A DNA stretch of 64,000 nt from Pseudomonadota bacterium (GTDB taxonomy: Bacteria > Pseudomonadota > Alphaproteobacteria > Caulobacterales > Aquidulcibacteraceae). The stretch is taken from assembly GCA_020161405.1 (NCBI GenBank), contig JAIUOD010000001.1:806001-870000 (forward strand), written 5' to 3'. Shown here in pieces: positions 7,315 through 16,725 of this stretch. The notes beneath the pieces were generated by a model, which searched no databases, was not told the DNA's origin, and saw nothing but the letters and a program-made list of their open reading frames with translations. Numbering within the stretch: the stretch's first letter is position 1; every line of letters starts with the position of its first letter. Made by a program: the position numbers and the translations under genes.

Positions 7315-8034
7315 ATGCCAAAACTCGCGCTTATTCGTCATGGTCAATCACAATGGAATCTTGAAAATCGCTTCACTGGATGGGTTGATGTAAACCTAAC
7401 TGAAGAAGGTGAGAAACAGGCTTCAAAATCTGGTGAGTTGTTAAAAGCCTCTGGCATTCAATTTTCGCAGGCATTTACATCGTTTCAAACCCGCGCAATT
7501 CGCACTCTTTGGCTTACCCTTACTTCAATGGGCGCTTGTTATTTGCCTGAAAAAAAATCTTGGCGCTTAAATGAGCGTCATTATGGCGCTTTAACTGGCC
7601 TTGATAAAGCCGAAACCGCGCAAAAGCATGGCGATGAACAAGTGCGCATTTGGCGCCGATCATATGATATTGCTCCGCCGCCACTTTCAAAAGATGATGA
7701 GTTTCATCCATCACATGACGCGCGTTATGCAAATGTGCCTGCGAATGAATTGCCTGATACTGAAAGCCTTAAAACCACTTTGGAACGTGTGATTCCATAT
7801 TGGAATTCGGATATTGTTCCTGCGCTTAAAGATGGCAATGTATTGATTGCGGCGCATGGCAACAGTTTGCGCGCAATTGTTAAACATCTTTATGGTCTTA
7901 ATGAAGATGAAATCATGCAAGTTGAAATTCCAACAGGAAACCCGCTTTTAATAGATTTGGATGATAATTTAAAACCAATTAGCGCCAAATATCTTGATGA
8001 AGCGCGCGCTAACCCGCTACCTTCGATAAAGTAA
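7315..8034 (+). CDS. gpmA: 2,3-bisphosphoglycerate-dependent phosphoglycerate mutase
   Basis: 239 aa, interconverting 3- and 2-phosphoglycerate in glycolysis/gluconeogenesis. The histidine phosphatase motif LIRHGQSQWN carries the phospho-accepting His9. Further family landmarks are the FTGWVDVNLTEEG segment, RLNERHYGALTGLDKAE with the catalytic Glu, and AAHGNSLRAIVKHL with the second active-site His. Length is normal for the dPGM type. An AAAGGGGG ribosome site precedes the ATG. The stop codon shares one base with the ATG of the following deaminase gene, implying coupling. Confidence 0.95.
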   Translation: MPKLALIRHGQSQWNLENRFTGWVDVNLTEEGEKQASKSGELLKASGIQFSQAFTSFQTRAIRTLWLTLTSMGACYLPEKKSWRLNERHYGALTGLDKAETAQKHGDEQVRIWRRSYDIAPPPLSKDDEFHPSHDARYANVPANELPDTESLKTTLERVIPYWNSDIVPALKDGNVLIAAHGNSLRAIVKHLYGLNEDEIMQVEIPTGNPLLIDLDDNLKPISAKYLDEARANPLPSIK

Positions 8035-8486
8035 TGGATAATATATTGGCGCATATTGAATTTATGCGCCGCGCAATTGCGCTTACTAATCGCGCGCATA
8101 CCTTCCCATCGCCCTGTGTTGGCTGTGTTATTGTTAAAGATGGCCAAATTATTTGCGAAGGATTTACGCAAGAAGGCGGTCGCCCACATGCCGAATATGT
8201 TGCGCTTGAAATGGCGGGCAATCTAGCAATTGGCGCCGATATTTACGTAACGCTTGAACCATGCGCCCATGAAAGCGTGCGTGGGCCAACATGTTCAAAA
8301 CTAATAATAGACACCAAACCAAAAAATGTTTTTATAGCCATGCAAGACCCTGACCCACGCACTATGGGAAAAGGAATTTCGGCATTAAAAGCAAATGGAA
8401 TTAATGTTCATCTTGGTCTTTTAGAAGAAGAAGCAAAGTCGGCACATAGCGAATTTATAAATTCTATTTCCACAGCCTTAAAGTAA
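8034..8486 (+). CDS. Stand-alone RibD-type cytidine deaminase domain (riboflavin pathway)
   Basis: 150 aa of the zinc-dependent CMP/dCMP deaminase fold closest to the N-terminal half of RibD, which deaminates the pyrimidine intermediate of riboflavin synthesis. The zinc/active-site motifs are HAEYVAL (about residue 50) and PCAHESVRGPTC (about 78-89). The sequence follows RibD through the linker after the domain and then stops. The NADPH-dependent reductase half (about 200 aa in a full RibD) is missing, and the space downstream is occupied by the convergent TonB receptor, which overlaps by 23 bp. It may work with a separate reductase elsewhere or have another deaminase substrate. Confidence 0.75.
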   Translation: MDNILAHIEFMRRAIALTNRAHTFPSPCVGCVIVKDGQIICEGFTQEGGRPHAEYVALEMAGNLAIGADIYVTLEPCAHESVRGPTCSKLIIDTKPKNVFIAMQDPDPRTMGKGISALKANGINVHLGLLEEEAKSAHSEFINSISTALK

Positions 8487-11082
8487 TACCATAAGTCCTT
8501 GGCTCGGCAGGGAAACCATCTAATTGTGATGTGACTGCGCGCGTTGTGCCATTTGCTGCCATTAATGGTGAATTACCTTGTAATGGGCCATCAAATATAA
8601 TTTGCGCATAATGTTCATTACTAAGATTTTTACCCCAAAGGCTTAATGACCATTTTGCCCCATCTGGTTTAATTTCAATTGCGCCATTATATAAATCAAG
8701 CGCATTAATATTTTTGCGCGGATCAAGGTTTGAGCCGCCATTATAGCTTGATGTATGGCGATGGTTCAAATTGAAATCTAGATAGTGATTATCAATTTTT
8801 GTCATATAATTTATATTATTACTGACGCTCCATTTTGGGCTTGCCGTTAATTGTCGGCCTTTAATTAAGTAAAGATTTAAATTCTGCCCCAAGAAGCTAT
8901 TGGAATCGTTCGCTTCGCCTAAGTCATTACCATATTTTGTGTCAGCATAGGCAATCCCACCAGAGATTCTTAGGCCTTCTATTGGTGTTAAATATCTATA
9001 ATCAATTTCAAAGCCTTTTGAATTAACTTCGGGTACAGAGGCCACAATTTGTGAAATGCCATTGTAAGTATTTAATTGAAAATTTTGGAAATCTTGTTTG
9101 AAAAATGCAATTCCAAATTCCAAAAACCCACTAAAATATTTCCCCTTTAGGCCTAATTCATATGCGTCAACGGTTTCAGCTTCAAAGCTTGTATTGGGGC
9201 TTCGAATTATTTGATTGCCTATTGTGCCCGAAACAATTGAACCATTACTATCTTGCATAACCCTATCAAGATTAAAGCCACCTGATTTTACACCGCGATT
9301 ATAAGAAATATAGGCGTTTAAATTTCTATTTATTTTTTGTTTAATGGTAAAATTACCGGCAAAATTATCATCATCAAAACTTTGTTTATGATTAAAACCA
9401 TCAAGTGCCGAACGCGCCCAAGGAACACAGACAGTTCCCACAACGCCCGCCAGATTTGTTGGCGCATTTGCTGATGGATTATAACCATAGGTCTGTTCAA
9501 TTGCACGGCAACCATTTGCCCCACTTGTATTATAATTAGCGCTAAAATCTTTTTTATCTTTTATATATCGCACCCCAATAATAATATTTGTTCCGTCAAA
9601 GATTTCATATTCACCGCGCCCATAAAGGCTGAAATTATCGCTTTTTTGCGTGAAATAATCTGACCAACCACCACCTTCAACCATTGCCAAAGAATTGGAA
9701 TTAAAAAGACCGCTTGTGGCGTTTGAAATCAAATTGCGCAAATTAATATTATATTGCGTTACTGGAATTGTCGCGGCTGCTGCGCCAAACAAAAGACCGC
9801 CAATATAGGTTTCATAATCCTTGCCATATTGGAAAACATTATGCGAGTTTATGATTTGATGGTTATAAAGCGCGCCAATTTCCCATTTAAATCGTTTGGT
9901 ATCATTATATAGACGCAATTCTTGTGAAAAATCTTTCACCTTTGCCCCAGGTTGCATTGCCAAATCACGATAAAGAATATCGGCACCCGACCATTCGCCA
10001 TCTTGGGCATAGGCAAAATCAAAATAGCGACCTGATGTAATAGATTTTAATTTAGCAAAACCATAATCATGATTAATTTCAAGACTTAACCCCTTATCCA
10101 AAATAGTTTGGTCAAACGGCCTGTCGGCATAGGCGCGAAGCTGCGAAAATTGATTGCCACTATATTTTCCATTTTGGAATATTCGGTTGATTATAATGGT
10201 TGAATTAACGGGTGCGCGGCTATCAGAAATAAAAACTGGTGCGTTGCAACATGCCTCATTACGTTTGGTATAATCAGCAATTAATCGAAATTCAGTTTGG
10301 CCGTTCCAATAATATAATTGCCCACGCGATGAATAATAATTGATATTATTATCACGCCTTTCGTTTGATAGGCCTTGATTTACAATCATATAGCCATCAC
10401 GCTTTGCGGCGGTAAAAAATAATCTGCCGGCAAGCTTTTCACTTAAACCACCATTAATTGACGCGCCCCAATTTTGGTAATTAAGATTGCCAAATGTCAA
10501 AAAAGATTTTGATTCAAAATCAAATGTCGGCTTTTTTGAAGAAACATAAATTAAGCCTGCCGAAGTATTTGCACCATAATATGATGATTGCGGCCCACGT
10601 GCGACTTCAATTGATGATAATTCACCCAAATCACCAAAACCTGCGGCGGTACGTGAACGCATAATTCCATCAATCATTATGCCCACTGATGGCTCAAGCC
10701 CCACATTCGTGCCTTGCGTTCCAATTCCACGAATACGCGCAGTTACCGATAATGCGCTTTCAGATTGCGGAAATTGCAGGCTTGGAATTATTTGCGTTAA
10801 ATCTTGCGCATTTTTTATTCTATTATCATTTAGGGTTTTGCTATTAATTTTGCTAACCGAATATGGCGTATCAAAAACAAAGGTGCGGGTTGGTGAAGAT
10901 GTAATAATGATATTTTCTGAAGCCTTGCCAACAATTAATGGTCCGGAATCTTTGTCGTTTTTATAATTGGTTTTTTCTTGTTTGGTTTCGCCGTTTTGTG
11001 CGTATGAATTTAAACTATATAGTGAAAATCCTGCCGCCATTATCAATAAATTACGCAAATTACTTTTATTATTCTTTGGCAT
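8464..11082 (-). CDS. TonB-dependent outer membrane receptor
   Basis: 872 aa. A signal peptide (about residues 1-28, ending Ser-Tyr-Ala) is followed by a plug domain (about 50-210; motifs IPSLQFPQSE, GIGTQG, VARGPQSSYYGANTSAGLI) and a 22-strand barrel rich in alternating aromatic residues. The last residues, LRLW-Lys, form a typical barrel-end strand. These receptors import siderophores, vitamins, nickel or sugars with energy from TonB-ExbBD; the large-barrel, non-siderophore-like sequence and lack of a visible Fur box leave the ligand open. The gene is divergent from an HxlR regulator, which could control it. Confidence 0.92.
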   Translation of the reverse strand: MPKNNKSNLRNLLIMAAGFSLYSLNSYAQNGETKQEKTNYKNDKDSGPLIVGKASENIIITSSPTRTFVFDTPYSVSKINSKTLNDNRIKNAQDLTQIIPSLQFPQSESALSVTARIRGIGTQGTNVGLEPSVGIMIDGIMRSRTAAGFGDLGELSSIEVARGPQSSYYGANTSAGLIYVSSKKPTFDFESKSFLTFGNLNYQNWGASINGGLSEKLAGRLFFTAAKRDGYMIVNQGLSNERRDNNINYYSSRGQLYYWNGQTEFRLIADYTKRNEACCNAPVFISDSRAPVNSTIIINRIFQNGKYSGNQFSQLRAYADRPFDQTILDKGLSLEINHDYGFAKLKSITSGRYFDFAYAQDGEWSGADILYRDLAMQPGAKVKDFSQELRLYNDTKRFKWEIGALYNHQIINSHNVFQYGKDYETYIGGLLFGAAAATIPVTQYNINLRNLISNATSGLFNSNSLAMVEGGGWSDYFTQKSDNFSLYGRGEYEIFDGTNIIIGVRYIKDKKDFSANYNTSGANGCRAIEQTYGYNPSANAPTNLAGVVGTVCVPWARSALDGFNHKQSFDDDNFAGNFTIKQKINRNLNAYISYNRGVKSGGFNLDRVMQDSNGSIVSGTIGNQIIRSPNTSFEAETVDAYELGLKGKYFSGFLEFGIAFFKQDFQNFQLNTYNGISQIVASVPEVNSKGFEIDYRYLTPIEGLRISGGIAYADTKYGNDLGEANDSNSFLGQNLNLYLIKGRQLTASPKWSVSNNINYMTKIDNHYLDFNLNHRHTSSYNGGSNLDPRKNINALDLYNGAIEIKPDGAKWSLSLWGKNLSNEHYAQIIFDGPLQGNSPLMAANGTTRAVTSQLDGFPAEPRTYGITLRLWK

Positions 11083-11192
11083 TCTTACCCCGAAAAAATA
11101 CTTATAAATCGCATTTAAGTTTAAATCTTATTGCTTACAAAACATTTTAACACCTAAGTTCAGAAAAATTACTAATTTTATCATTATTTTCT

Positions 11193-11222
11193 TTGACAAT
11201 TCATAATAATTATTTATCTAGG
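11193..11222 (+). promoter_or_regulatory. Probable promoter of the hxlR-type gene
   Basis: TTGACA at 11193-11198 with a candidate -10 ATCTAG/TCTAGG 17-18 bp downstream. The start of transcription would fall close to the ATG at 11228. The divergent intergenic region (11083-11227) is very AT-rich and must also hold the TonB receptor promoter. Confidence 0.35.
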
Positions 11223-11227
11223 TTCAA

Positions 11228-11695
11228 ATGTCAAACTTAGCAAAACCAAATTTACGTCGCCGTGCACGTGTGGAAATAAATGAATGCGGAATGGCGCAAT
11301 CGGCATTTGTTTTTGGTGATAAGTGGATTTTATTAATTATGCGCGAGGCGTTTTATGCCGTTGTTCGTTTTGAAGATATTCAAAAAGACTTATCAATCCC
11401 GCGTGCAATCCTTACCAATCGCCTTGGGCGTCTTATTGATTTAGGAATAATGACAAAACAACCATATCAGGAGGCTGGCGCGCGGGTTCGCCATTCATAT
11501 CATTTGACCTTAAAAGGGCGTAAAGCATTCAAAATATTAGCGGCAATGATGGAATGGGGGGATGAATATTTAATTCAAAACCCCAAAATGCAAATTGTTG
11601 ACGGGACAACAAAATCACATTTGCGCCTTGGTTTAATTAACGAATTAGGCCAAGAAGTACCGCAAAAGCAAATCGCGCTTGAGCCAAAACGATAG
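11228..11695 (+). CDS. HxlR-family winged-helix transcriptional regulator
   Basis: 155 aa with the HxlR/DUF24 pattern: an N-terminal Cys (Cys19), then FVFGDKWILLIMREAF, RFEDIQKDLSIPRAILTNRLGRL (recognition helix), and the wing with RVRHSYHLTLKGRKAF followed by an MEWGDEYL dimerisation helix. HxlR proteins often respond to thiol-reactive or electrophilic compounds through this Cys, or to aldehydes. The divergent TonB receptor and the downstream HAD hydrolase and aldo/keto reductase are plausible targets. The 35-residue C-terminal tail is unassigned. Confidence 0.85.
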   Translation: MSNLAKPNLRRRARVEINECGMAQSAFVFGDKWILLIMREAFYAVVRFEDIQKDLSIPRAILTNRLGRLIDLGIMTKQPYQEAGARVRHSYHLTLKGRKAFKILAAMMEWGDEYLIQNPKMQIVDGTTKSHLRLGLINELGQEVPQKQIALEPKR

Positions 11696-11702
11696 GAAAA
11701 TC

Positions 11703-12305
11703 ATGTCGAAAATTAAAGCCATTCTTTGGGATTATGGCAATGTATTAGTGCGCTGGTCGCCGCGCGAATTTTATAAAAACATAATTCACGATAAAGAGAA
11801 ATTGGATTTTTTTATCGAAAATGTTTGCCCAATGTCATGGCATTTTTTACACGATAGCGGCATACCTATGAGTGTTACAATTCCAAAACGCCAAAAAGAA
11901 TTCCCCGAATTTGCCGCCGAAATCCAAATGTGGAAAGATAATTTTAGCGATATGATTTTGGGCGAAATACCTTCATCGGTTGAAATTGTAAAATCACTTA
12001 AAATCCCGCAATATGTCCTTACCAATATGCCAACAGAAGTAGTAGATATTTGCTTTGATCCATTTGATTTACGAAAATATTTTAAAGACATTATTGTTTC
12101 AGGCGATGAGAAAATCGCAAAACCAAACAAAGAAATATTTGAAATCGCACTAAATAGAATGGGTCATTTATCGCCTTCTGAGGTTATTTTTACCGATGAT
12201 TCACCCTCCAATATTGAGGCTGCAAAAGAAATGGGTTTTGAAACCCATTTATTCACCGATGAAACAGGTCTTGGCGAAAAATTGAGAAAAATGGGAATTT
12301 TATAA
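11703..12305 (+). CDS. HAD-superfamily (subfamily IA) phosphatase
   Basis: About 200 aa. Motif I is DYGNVLV with the nucleophile Asp; a Gly at the second position is typical of the YihX-like branch. Motif II is the YVLTNMP Thr, then a conserved Lys (KIAKPNKEIFE), and motif IV is the FTDDSPSNIEAA acidic pair. The ATG at 11703 is preferred over an in-frame TTG at 11679 because AGGAAAA precedes it and it gives the normal HAD start. The substrate is probably a sugar phosphate or similar small metabolite, but this is unproven. It shares one base with the aldo/keto reductase start. Confidence 0.8.
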   Translation: MSKIKAILWDYGNVLVRWSPREFYKNIIHDKEKLDFFIENVCPMSWHFLHDSGIPMSVTIPKRQKEFPEFAAEIQMWKDNFSDMILGEIPSSVEIVKSLKIPQYVLTNMPTEVVDICFDPFDLRKYFKDIIVSGDEKIAKPNKEIFEIALNRMGHLSPSEVIFTDDSPSNIEAAKEMGFETHLFTDETGLGEKLRKMGIL

Positions 12306-13345
12306 TGCAATATAAAAAACTTGGCTCAAGTGAATTAATGGTTTCTGAATGCTGCCTCGGCACTATGACATTCGGTGAGCAAAATACCGAAAAAGAGGGT
12401 CATGAACAAATGGATTACGCCTTATCAAAGGGCGTAAATTTCTTTGATACTGCAGAATTATATTCAATCCCACCAAAACCCGAAACCCAAGGTTCAACCG
12501 AAAGAATAATTGGAACATGGCTGAAATCGCGCCAAAACCGCAATAAAGTTGTGATTGCATCGAAAATTTGCGGCCGTACCAATGCAAATTGGTATCGCCC
12601 AAATAATGAATTTCCTCGCGTAACGCCTGCACAAATTGATTATGCAATTGAACAATCATTAAAAAGGTTGCAAACCGATTATATAGACCTTTATCAAATT
12701 CATTGGCCTGATAGACTATTGGATAATTTTGGCGCCAATATTTATCGCCCAATGGCAGATGATTATGTTGCCTTTGAAACCCAATTAGAGGCAATGCAAA
12801 AACATATTCAAAAAGGCAATATTCGCCATATTGGCCTATCAAATGAGACGGCATGGGGAATGATGAAATTTGCCCAAGTGGCAAAAGATTTTAACCTTCC
12901 AAAAGTTGTTTCAATCCAAAATGCCTATCATTTATTAAACCGTCAATTTGAGCCATATTTGGCGGAAATTTCGGTGCGTGAAGAAATTGGGTTACTTGCA
13001 TATTCACCACTTGCACAGGGTTATTTGACTGGCAAATATTTAAATGGTGCAAGGCCAGAGGGTGCGCGCTCAACGCTTTTCAATCGCGGGCAAAGATATG
13101 AAACTGCACCTGCTGAAACAATGATTAGAAAATATATTGAACTTGCCACGAAGTTTAATATGCATCCTGTAACTTTGGCGCTAAAATTCTGTGCAACGCG
13201 TTCTTTTATGAATAGTGTGATAATTGGTGCGACCAATATGGATCAATTAAAGCTGGCAATTTCTGCTTTTGATACCAATTGGTCAAAAGAATTAGAGGAT
13301 GAAGTTAATGAACTTCATAATTCTTGCCCAAATCCATGCCCATAG
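12305..13345 (+). CDS. Aldo/keto reductase (Tas-like)
   Basis: 346 aa, NADPH-dependent oxidoreductase with a TIM barrel. Catalytic Asp-Tyr-Lys-His positions are visible: FFDTAELYS (Asp, Tyr), VVIASKI (Lys) and DYIDLYQIHWP (His). The C-terminal cofactor-binding segment is NSVIIGATNMDQL. The insertion after the catalytic Tyr with PPKPETQGSTERIIG matches the Tas subgroup of E. coli. It begins on the last base of the HAD stop codon (TAATG), so the HAD, reductase and probably hxlR genes form one transcription unit. Confidence 0.88.
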   Translation: MQYKKLGSSELMVSECCLGTMTFGEQNTEKEGHEQMDYALSKGVNFFDTAELYSIPPKPETQGSTERIIGTWLKSRQNRNKVVIASKICGRTNANWYRPNNEFPRVTPAQIDYAIEQSLKRLQTDYIDLYQIHWPDRLLDNFGANIYRPMADDYVAFETQLEAMQKHIQKGNIRHIGLSNETAWGMMKFAQVAKDFNLPKVVSIQNAYHLLNRQFEPYLAEISVREEIGLLAYSPLAQGYLTGKYLNGARPEGARSTLFNRGQRYETAPAETMIRKYIELATKFNMHPVTLALKFCATRSFMNSVIIGATNMDQLKLAISAFDTNWSKELEDEVNELHNSCPNPCP

Positions 13346-13389
13346 GTGCATTTATTTAAAAATGCGACGTTTTGTTTGATTGCTTGTTC

Positions 13390-13417
13390 TTGTTTAATCG
13401 CTTTTTGCGGTCTATAG
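13390..13417 (+). promoter_or_regulatory. Probable gap promoter
   Basis: TTGTTT (13390-13395) and CTATAG (13412-13417) with a 16-bp spacer, same -10 as gpmA. About 33 nt of leader with AGGGAG follow before the ATG at 13457. Confidence 0.5.
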
Positions 13418-13456
13418 GGCTTGCGGGTTTTTATAATTCCATAAGGGAGATTTGGA

Positions 13457-14464
13457 ATGACTGTTAAAGTTGCAATTAATGGTTTTGGTCGTATCGGCCG
13501 TCTTGTTTTGCGCTCTATGATTGAGCATGGTCGTAATGACATTGAAGTTGTTGGTATCAACGATCTTGGACCTGCGGCAACTAATGCGCATTTGCTTAAA
13601 TTCGATTCAGTTCATGGCAAATTGAATGCTGATGTTTCGGTTGATGGTGATTATATCGTAATCAATGGCAAAAAAATCAAAGTAACTGCAGAACGTGACC
13701 CTGCAAACCTTCCTTGGAAAGAATTGGGCGTTGATGTTGCAATGGAATGTACCGGCCTTTTCACTGCACGTGAAAAAGCGGCTGCTCATTTGGCGGCTGG
13801 CGCGAAAAAAGTTTTGATTTCTGCACCTGGTGAAAATTCTGATAAAACTATCGTTTATGGTGTTAATCACATTACTTTGACCGCTGCTGATACTGTGGTT
13901 TCAAATGCATCATGCACAACTAATTGTTTGTCACCTGTTGCAAAAGTATTGAATGACACTGTTGGTATCGTAAACGGCTTTATGACCACTGTTCACTCAT
14001 ACACTGGTGACCAACCAACTTTGGACACTATGCATAAAGATTTGTATCGCGCACGTGCGGCGGCTTTATCTATGATCCCGACTTCAACTGGTGCGGCTAA
14101 AGCAGTTGGTTTGGTATTGCCTGAATTAAAAGGCAAATTGGATGGCGTTGCTATTCGCGTTCCAACCCCAAATGTTTCTGTGGTTGATTTAACTTTCAAT
14201 GCGGCGCGTGCAACAACAGTTGAAGAGATTAATAATGCAATTATCGCGGCATCAAATGGCGCGTTAAAAGGCGTTCTTGGCGTAACTGCATTACCAAATG
14301 TTTCGATTGACTTTAACCATGACGATCATTCATCAATCTTCGCACTTGATCAAACCAAAGTTATGGATGGAACATTGGTTCGCGTTCTTTCTTGGTATGA
14401 TAATGAGTGGGGCTTCTCTACCCGCATGTCAGACACTGCAATTGCATTGATGAACGCAAAATAA
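13457..14464 (+). CDS. gap: Glyceraldehyde-3-phosphate dehydrogenase, type I
   Basis: 335 aa, the NAD-dependent glycolytic enzyme. The Rossmann motif [10 protein letters not shown], the catalytic Cys153 in [19 protein letters not shown] with the active-site His, and the C-terminal [12 protein letters not shown] are all intact. Codon choice is visibly biased compared with its neighbours, as expected for a highly expressed gene. It has its own promoter and a strong terminator, so it is monocistronic here; the usual pgk/fba/tkt companions are absent. Confidence 0.97.
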   Translation: MTVKVAINGFGRIGRLVLRSMIEHGRNDIEVVGINDLGPAATNAHLLKFDSVHGKLNADVSVDGDYIVINGKKIKVTAERDPANLPWKELGVDVAMECTGLFTAREKAAAHLAAGAKKVLISAPGENSDKTIVYGVNHITLTAADTVVSNASCTTNCLSPVAKVLNDTVGIVNGFMTTVHSYTGDQPTLDTMHKDLYRARAAALSMIPTSTGAAKAVGLVLPELKGKLDGVAIRVPTPNVSVVDLTFNAARATTVEEINNAIIAASNGALKGVLGVTALPNVSIDFNHDDHSSIFALDQTKVMDGTLVRVLSWYDNEWGFSTRMSDTAIALMNAK

Positions 14465-14490
14465 TTTTTCTACAATATATGAATAAAGCC

Positions 14491-14520
14491 GCCCCCCTTT
14501 AAGAAGGGGGGCTGTTTTTT
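14491..14520 (+). terminator. Rho-independent terminator after gap
   Basis: A perfect 9-bp GC-rich stem (14491-14499 with 14504-14512), then TGTTTTTT. A second AT-rich inverted repeat TTTTTTGC/GCAAAAAA follows at 14515-14532. Confidence 0.85.
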
Positions 14521-14587
14521 GCCTGCAAAAAACAAAAGGGGGTAAAAAAATATTGCCACCCATCCGCATTTGTTATAACATTTATTT

Positions 14588-15319
14588 ATGACAAAACCCG
14601 TTCTTGGCTTTATATGCTGTTCACGCATTTTGAATAATAACCGCCCCGCCCAAAGCGTTACGGAACAATATTTGGTGGGTGTTGCCCCAAATATAGATGC
14701 AATTCCTCTTCTTATTCCCGCAATGCCGCAATTGGTTGATATTAAAGAGATTGCAAAACGCATTGATGGTCTTTTGCTTACTGGTTCGCCATCAAATATA
14801 AATCCAAAATATTATGGCGATGAGGGCTCGGATGCCAATGGGCCATTTGATGAAAACCGCGATAATGTGGCAATGCAATTATGTGATGCCATGCTTGGGG
14901 CAAAAAAGCCTGTTTTTGGAATTTGTCGTGGTTTTCAAGAATTAAACGTACATTTTGGCGGCACAATTGCCCGCGATTTATCAATTGAAGGGCGTGAAAT
15001 TGAACATCATTCGCGTGATGGGGTTTCATACGAAGAAATGTTTGCCCATTCACATGATGTTGAACTTTTTGGCATGTTAAAAGATGCGGTTGGTAAACAG
15101 AAAACCCGCGTTAATTCAGTGCATTTTCAAGGCGTTGGCAAATTGGGTGACGGGCTTGAAATTTTGGCGCGCGCCCCTGATGGCGTAATTGAAGCCTTTC
15201 ATTCAACCTCAAAAGGCGCACCAGTTCTTGCAATTCAATGGCACCCCGAATGGGATGCGGCAACAAATGAAGATAGCCGTAAAATTTTTAAATTAATGGG
15301 CGATATTTTGCGCGCATAA
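14588..15319 (+). CDS. Class I glutamine amidotransferase-like gamma-glutamyl hydrolase (peptidase C26, PuuD-like)
   Basis: 243 aa. The nucleophile Cys113 lies in FGICRGFQELNVHFGGT; the oxyanion-side motif LLTGSPSNI and the C-terminal catalytic His-Glu (IQWHPEW) complete the triad. This matches PuuD/gamma-glutamyl-gamma-aminobutyrate hydrolases, which cut gamma-glutamyl amides in putrescine use, as well as folate gamma-glutamyl hydrolases. No other putrescine genes lie nearby, so the physiological substrate is open. Confidence 0.88.
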   Translation: MTKPVLGFICCSRILNNNRPAQSVTEQYLVGVAPNIDAIPLLIPAMPQLVDIKEIAKRIDGLLLTGSPSNINPKYYGDEGSDANGPFDENRDNVAMQLCDAMLGAKKPVFGICRGFQELNVHFGGTIARDLSIEGREIEHHSRDGVSYEEMFAHSHDVELFGMLKDAVGKQKTRVNSVHFQGVGKLGDGLEILARAPDGVIEAFHSTSKGAPVLAIQWHPEWDAATNEDSRKIFKLMGDILRA

Positions 15320-15352
15320 ATTTTACTTGAAAAAACATAGGTTTTGCGTCAC

Positions 15353-16180
15353 ATGCAAAGCATGAAATACCTAAAAATGAACGGCCTTGGTAATCAATTC
15401 ATCGTGCTGCAAAATAATGGCGCCCGTCTTGAACTTATGCCGCAACAGGTTTCGGGTATTAATGCCCAAAAGGGAAAAGAATTCGACCAATTACTATCAA
15501 TCGAGCCATCACAAAATGCCGATATCTATATGGGTATTTGGAATAATGATGGTTCCGAAGTTGCAGCATGTGGAAATGGAACGCGCGCCGTTGCATGGGC
15601 ATATTTAAAAGCCACAAAAAAAGAAAGCGTATCAATTGAAACTAAAGCGGGCATTTTAAACGCACAATTGGTTGGCGAAAATATGGTTTCTGTTGATATG
15701 GGTTTGCCACGCCTTAATTGGGATGAAATCCCACTTGCTGAAGAAATGCAAACCATAAGAATGGAATTGCAAATCGGCCCGATTGATAAACCACTTTATT
15801 GGGGGCCAAGTGCGGTTTCAATGGGCAATCCGCATTGTATTTTTTTTGTTGATGATGTGGAAAGCGTGGCGCTTGATAAAATTGGACCAATGATTGAGTA
15901 TCACCCATTATTTCCCGAACAAACCAATGTTGAATTTGCCCAAATCTGGGATAGAAAAAATATAAGAATGCGAGTTTGGGAACGCGGCGTCGGCATAACA
16001 CGCGCCTGTGGAACTGGCGCTTGTGCAACTTTGGTGGCCGCGGTGCGCCGCAAACTAGTTGATAGATTAGCCAATATTCACCTTGATGGTGGGATTTTAC
16101 AGATCGAATGGCGTGATGATGATCATGTTATTATGACTGGCGCGGTCGAACTTGAGGCCAAGGGTGAACTGGAGATTTAG
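15353..16180 (+). CDS. dapF: Diaminopimelate epimerase
   Basis: About 275 aa. The enzyme interconverts LL- and meso-diaminopimelate for lysine and peptidoglycan. Both catalytic cysteines are present: one in AACGNGTRAV, the other in TRACGTGACAT. The N-terminal KMNGLGNQFIV and the NPHCIFFVDD segment are standard. The start could be ATG 15353, ATG 15362 or TTG 15344; 15362 gives the most family-like N-terminus (MKYLKMNGLGN), and no ribosome site decides between them. Confidence 0.94.
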   Translation: MQSMKYLKMNGLGNQFIVLQNNGARLELMPQQVSGINAQKGKEFDQLLSIEPSQNADIYMGIWNNDGSEVAACGNGTRAVAWAYLKATKKESVSIETKAGILNAQLVGENMVSVDMGLPRLNWDEIPLAEEMQTIRMELQIGPIDKPLYWGPSAVSMGNPHCIFFVDDVESVALDKIGPMIEYHPLFPEQTNVEFAQIWDRKNIRMRVWERGVGITRACGTGACATLVAAVRRKLVDRLANIHLDGGILQIEWRDDDHVIMTGAVELEAKGELEI

Positions 16181-16313
16181 TTTCATTTTGAAACAAATTT
16201 CGCCCAAACTGGCACAAACACCACATTTTCCAATAATTTACCCCAAAAACTAGTGGCACGCGCTTTGCTTTATATAAATAAATCTAATTTTTTAGATTCC
16301 CTGCATAAAACTT

Positions 16314-16340
16314 AGCCCCGAATTATTCGGGGCTTTTTCT
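16314..16340 (+). terminator. Rho-independent terminator
   Basis: A perfect 9-bp stem AGCCCCGAA (16314-16322) / TTCGGGGCT (16326-16334), followed by TTTTCTTTTTA. It lies 134 bp after dapF and is its likely terminator; I see nothing gene-like in the gap between. Confidence 0.85.
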
Positions 16341-16367
16341 TTTTATCTAATCTTGTTAAAAAGAAAT

Positions 16368-16709
16368 ATGGCTTACGAATTAATTTATTATCCTAAATGT
16401 TCAACCTGTGTGAAGGGCTTGGCACTTTTAAACGAAAACGGTATTGAACCAAAACTTATAACTTATATGAGTGATGGTCTTTCCAAAGATGAAATTGCGC
16501 AAATTGCCAATAAAGTAGGTGGTGTTCATTTAATTCTACGTGAAAAAACCGCAAAAGAAAAAAACATATCACTTGATCAAAATGATGCGTCCTTGATTGA
16601 TGCAATTGCAAATGATTTATCGCTTTTGCAACGCCCCATTCTTATAAAAGGTGATAAAGCAATTGTTGGTCGCCCGATTGAGGAAATGCTTAAGCTGGCT
16701 CAAAATTAG
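16368..16709 (+). CDS. ArsC/Spx-family thioredoxin-fold protein
   Basis: 113 aa with the ArsC fold. Cys11-Ser-Thr-Cys14 sits at the N-terminal helix start, and RPILIKGDKAIVGRPIEEML is the typical C-terminal strand-helix. True arsenate reductases use a single Cys with distal Arg residues; the CxxC here is more like Spx/YffB-type or glutaredoxin-like reductases. No arsenic genes are nearby, so arsenate reduction is not assumed. I start it at ATG 16368; a TTG at 16353 is in frame. Confidence 0.75.
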   Translation: MAYELIYYPKCSTCVKGLALLNENGIEPKLITYMSDGLSKDEIAQIANKVGGVHLILREKTAKEKNISLDQNDASLIDAIANDLSLLQRPILIKGDKAIVGRPIEEMLKLAQN

Positions 16710-16725
16710 TGAGTTTATGACCTAA

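Noticed and set aside
12363..12884. A 173-codon minus-strand frame
   Set aside because: Antisense to the aldo/keto reductase, whose catalytic motifs are intact; no motif of its own.
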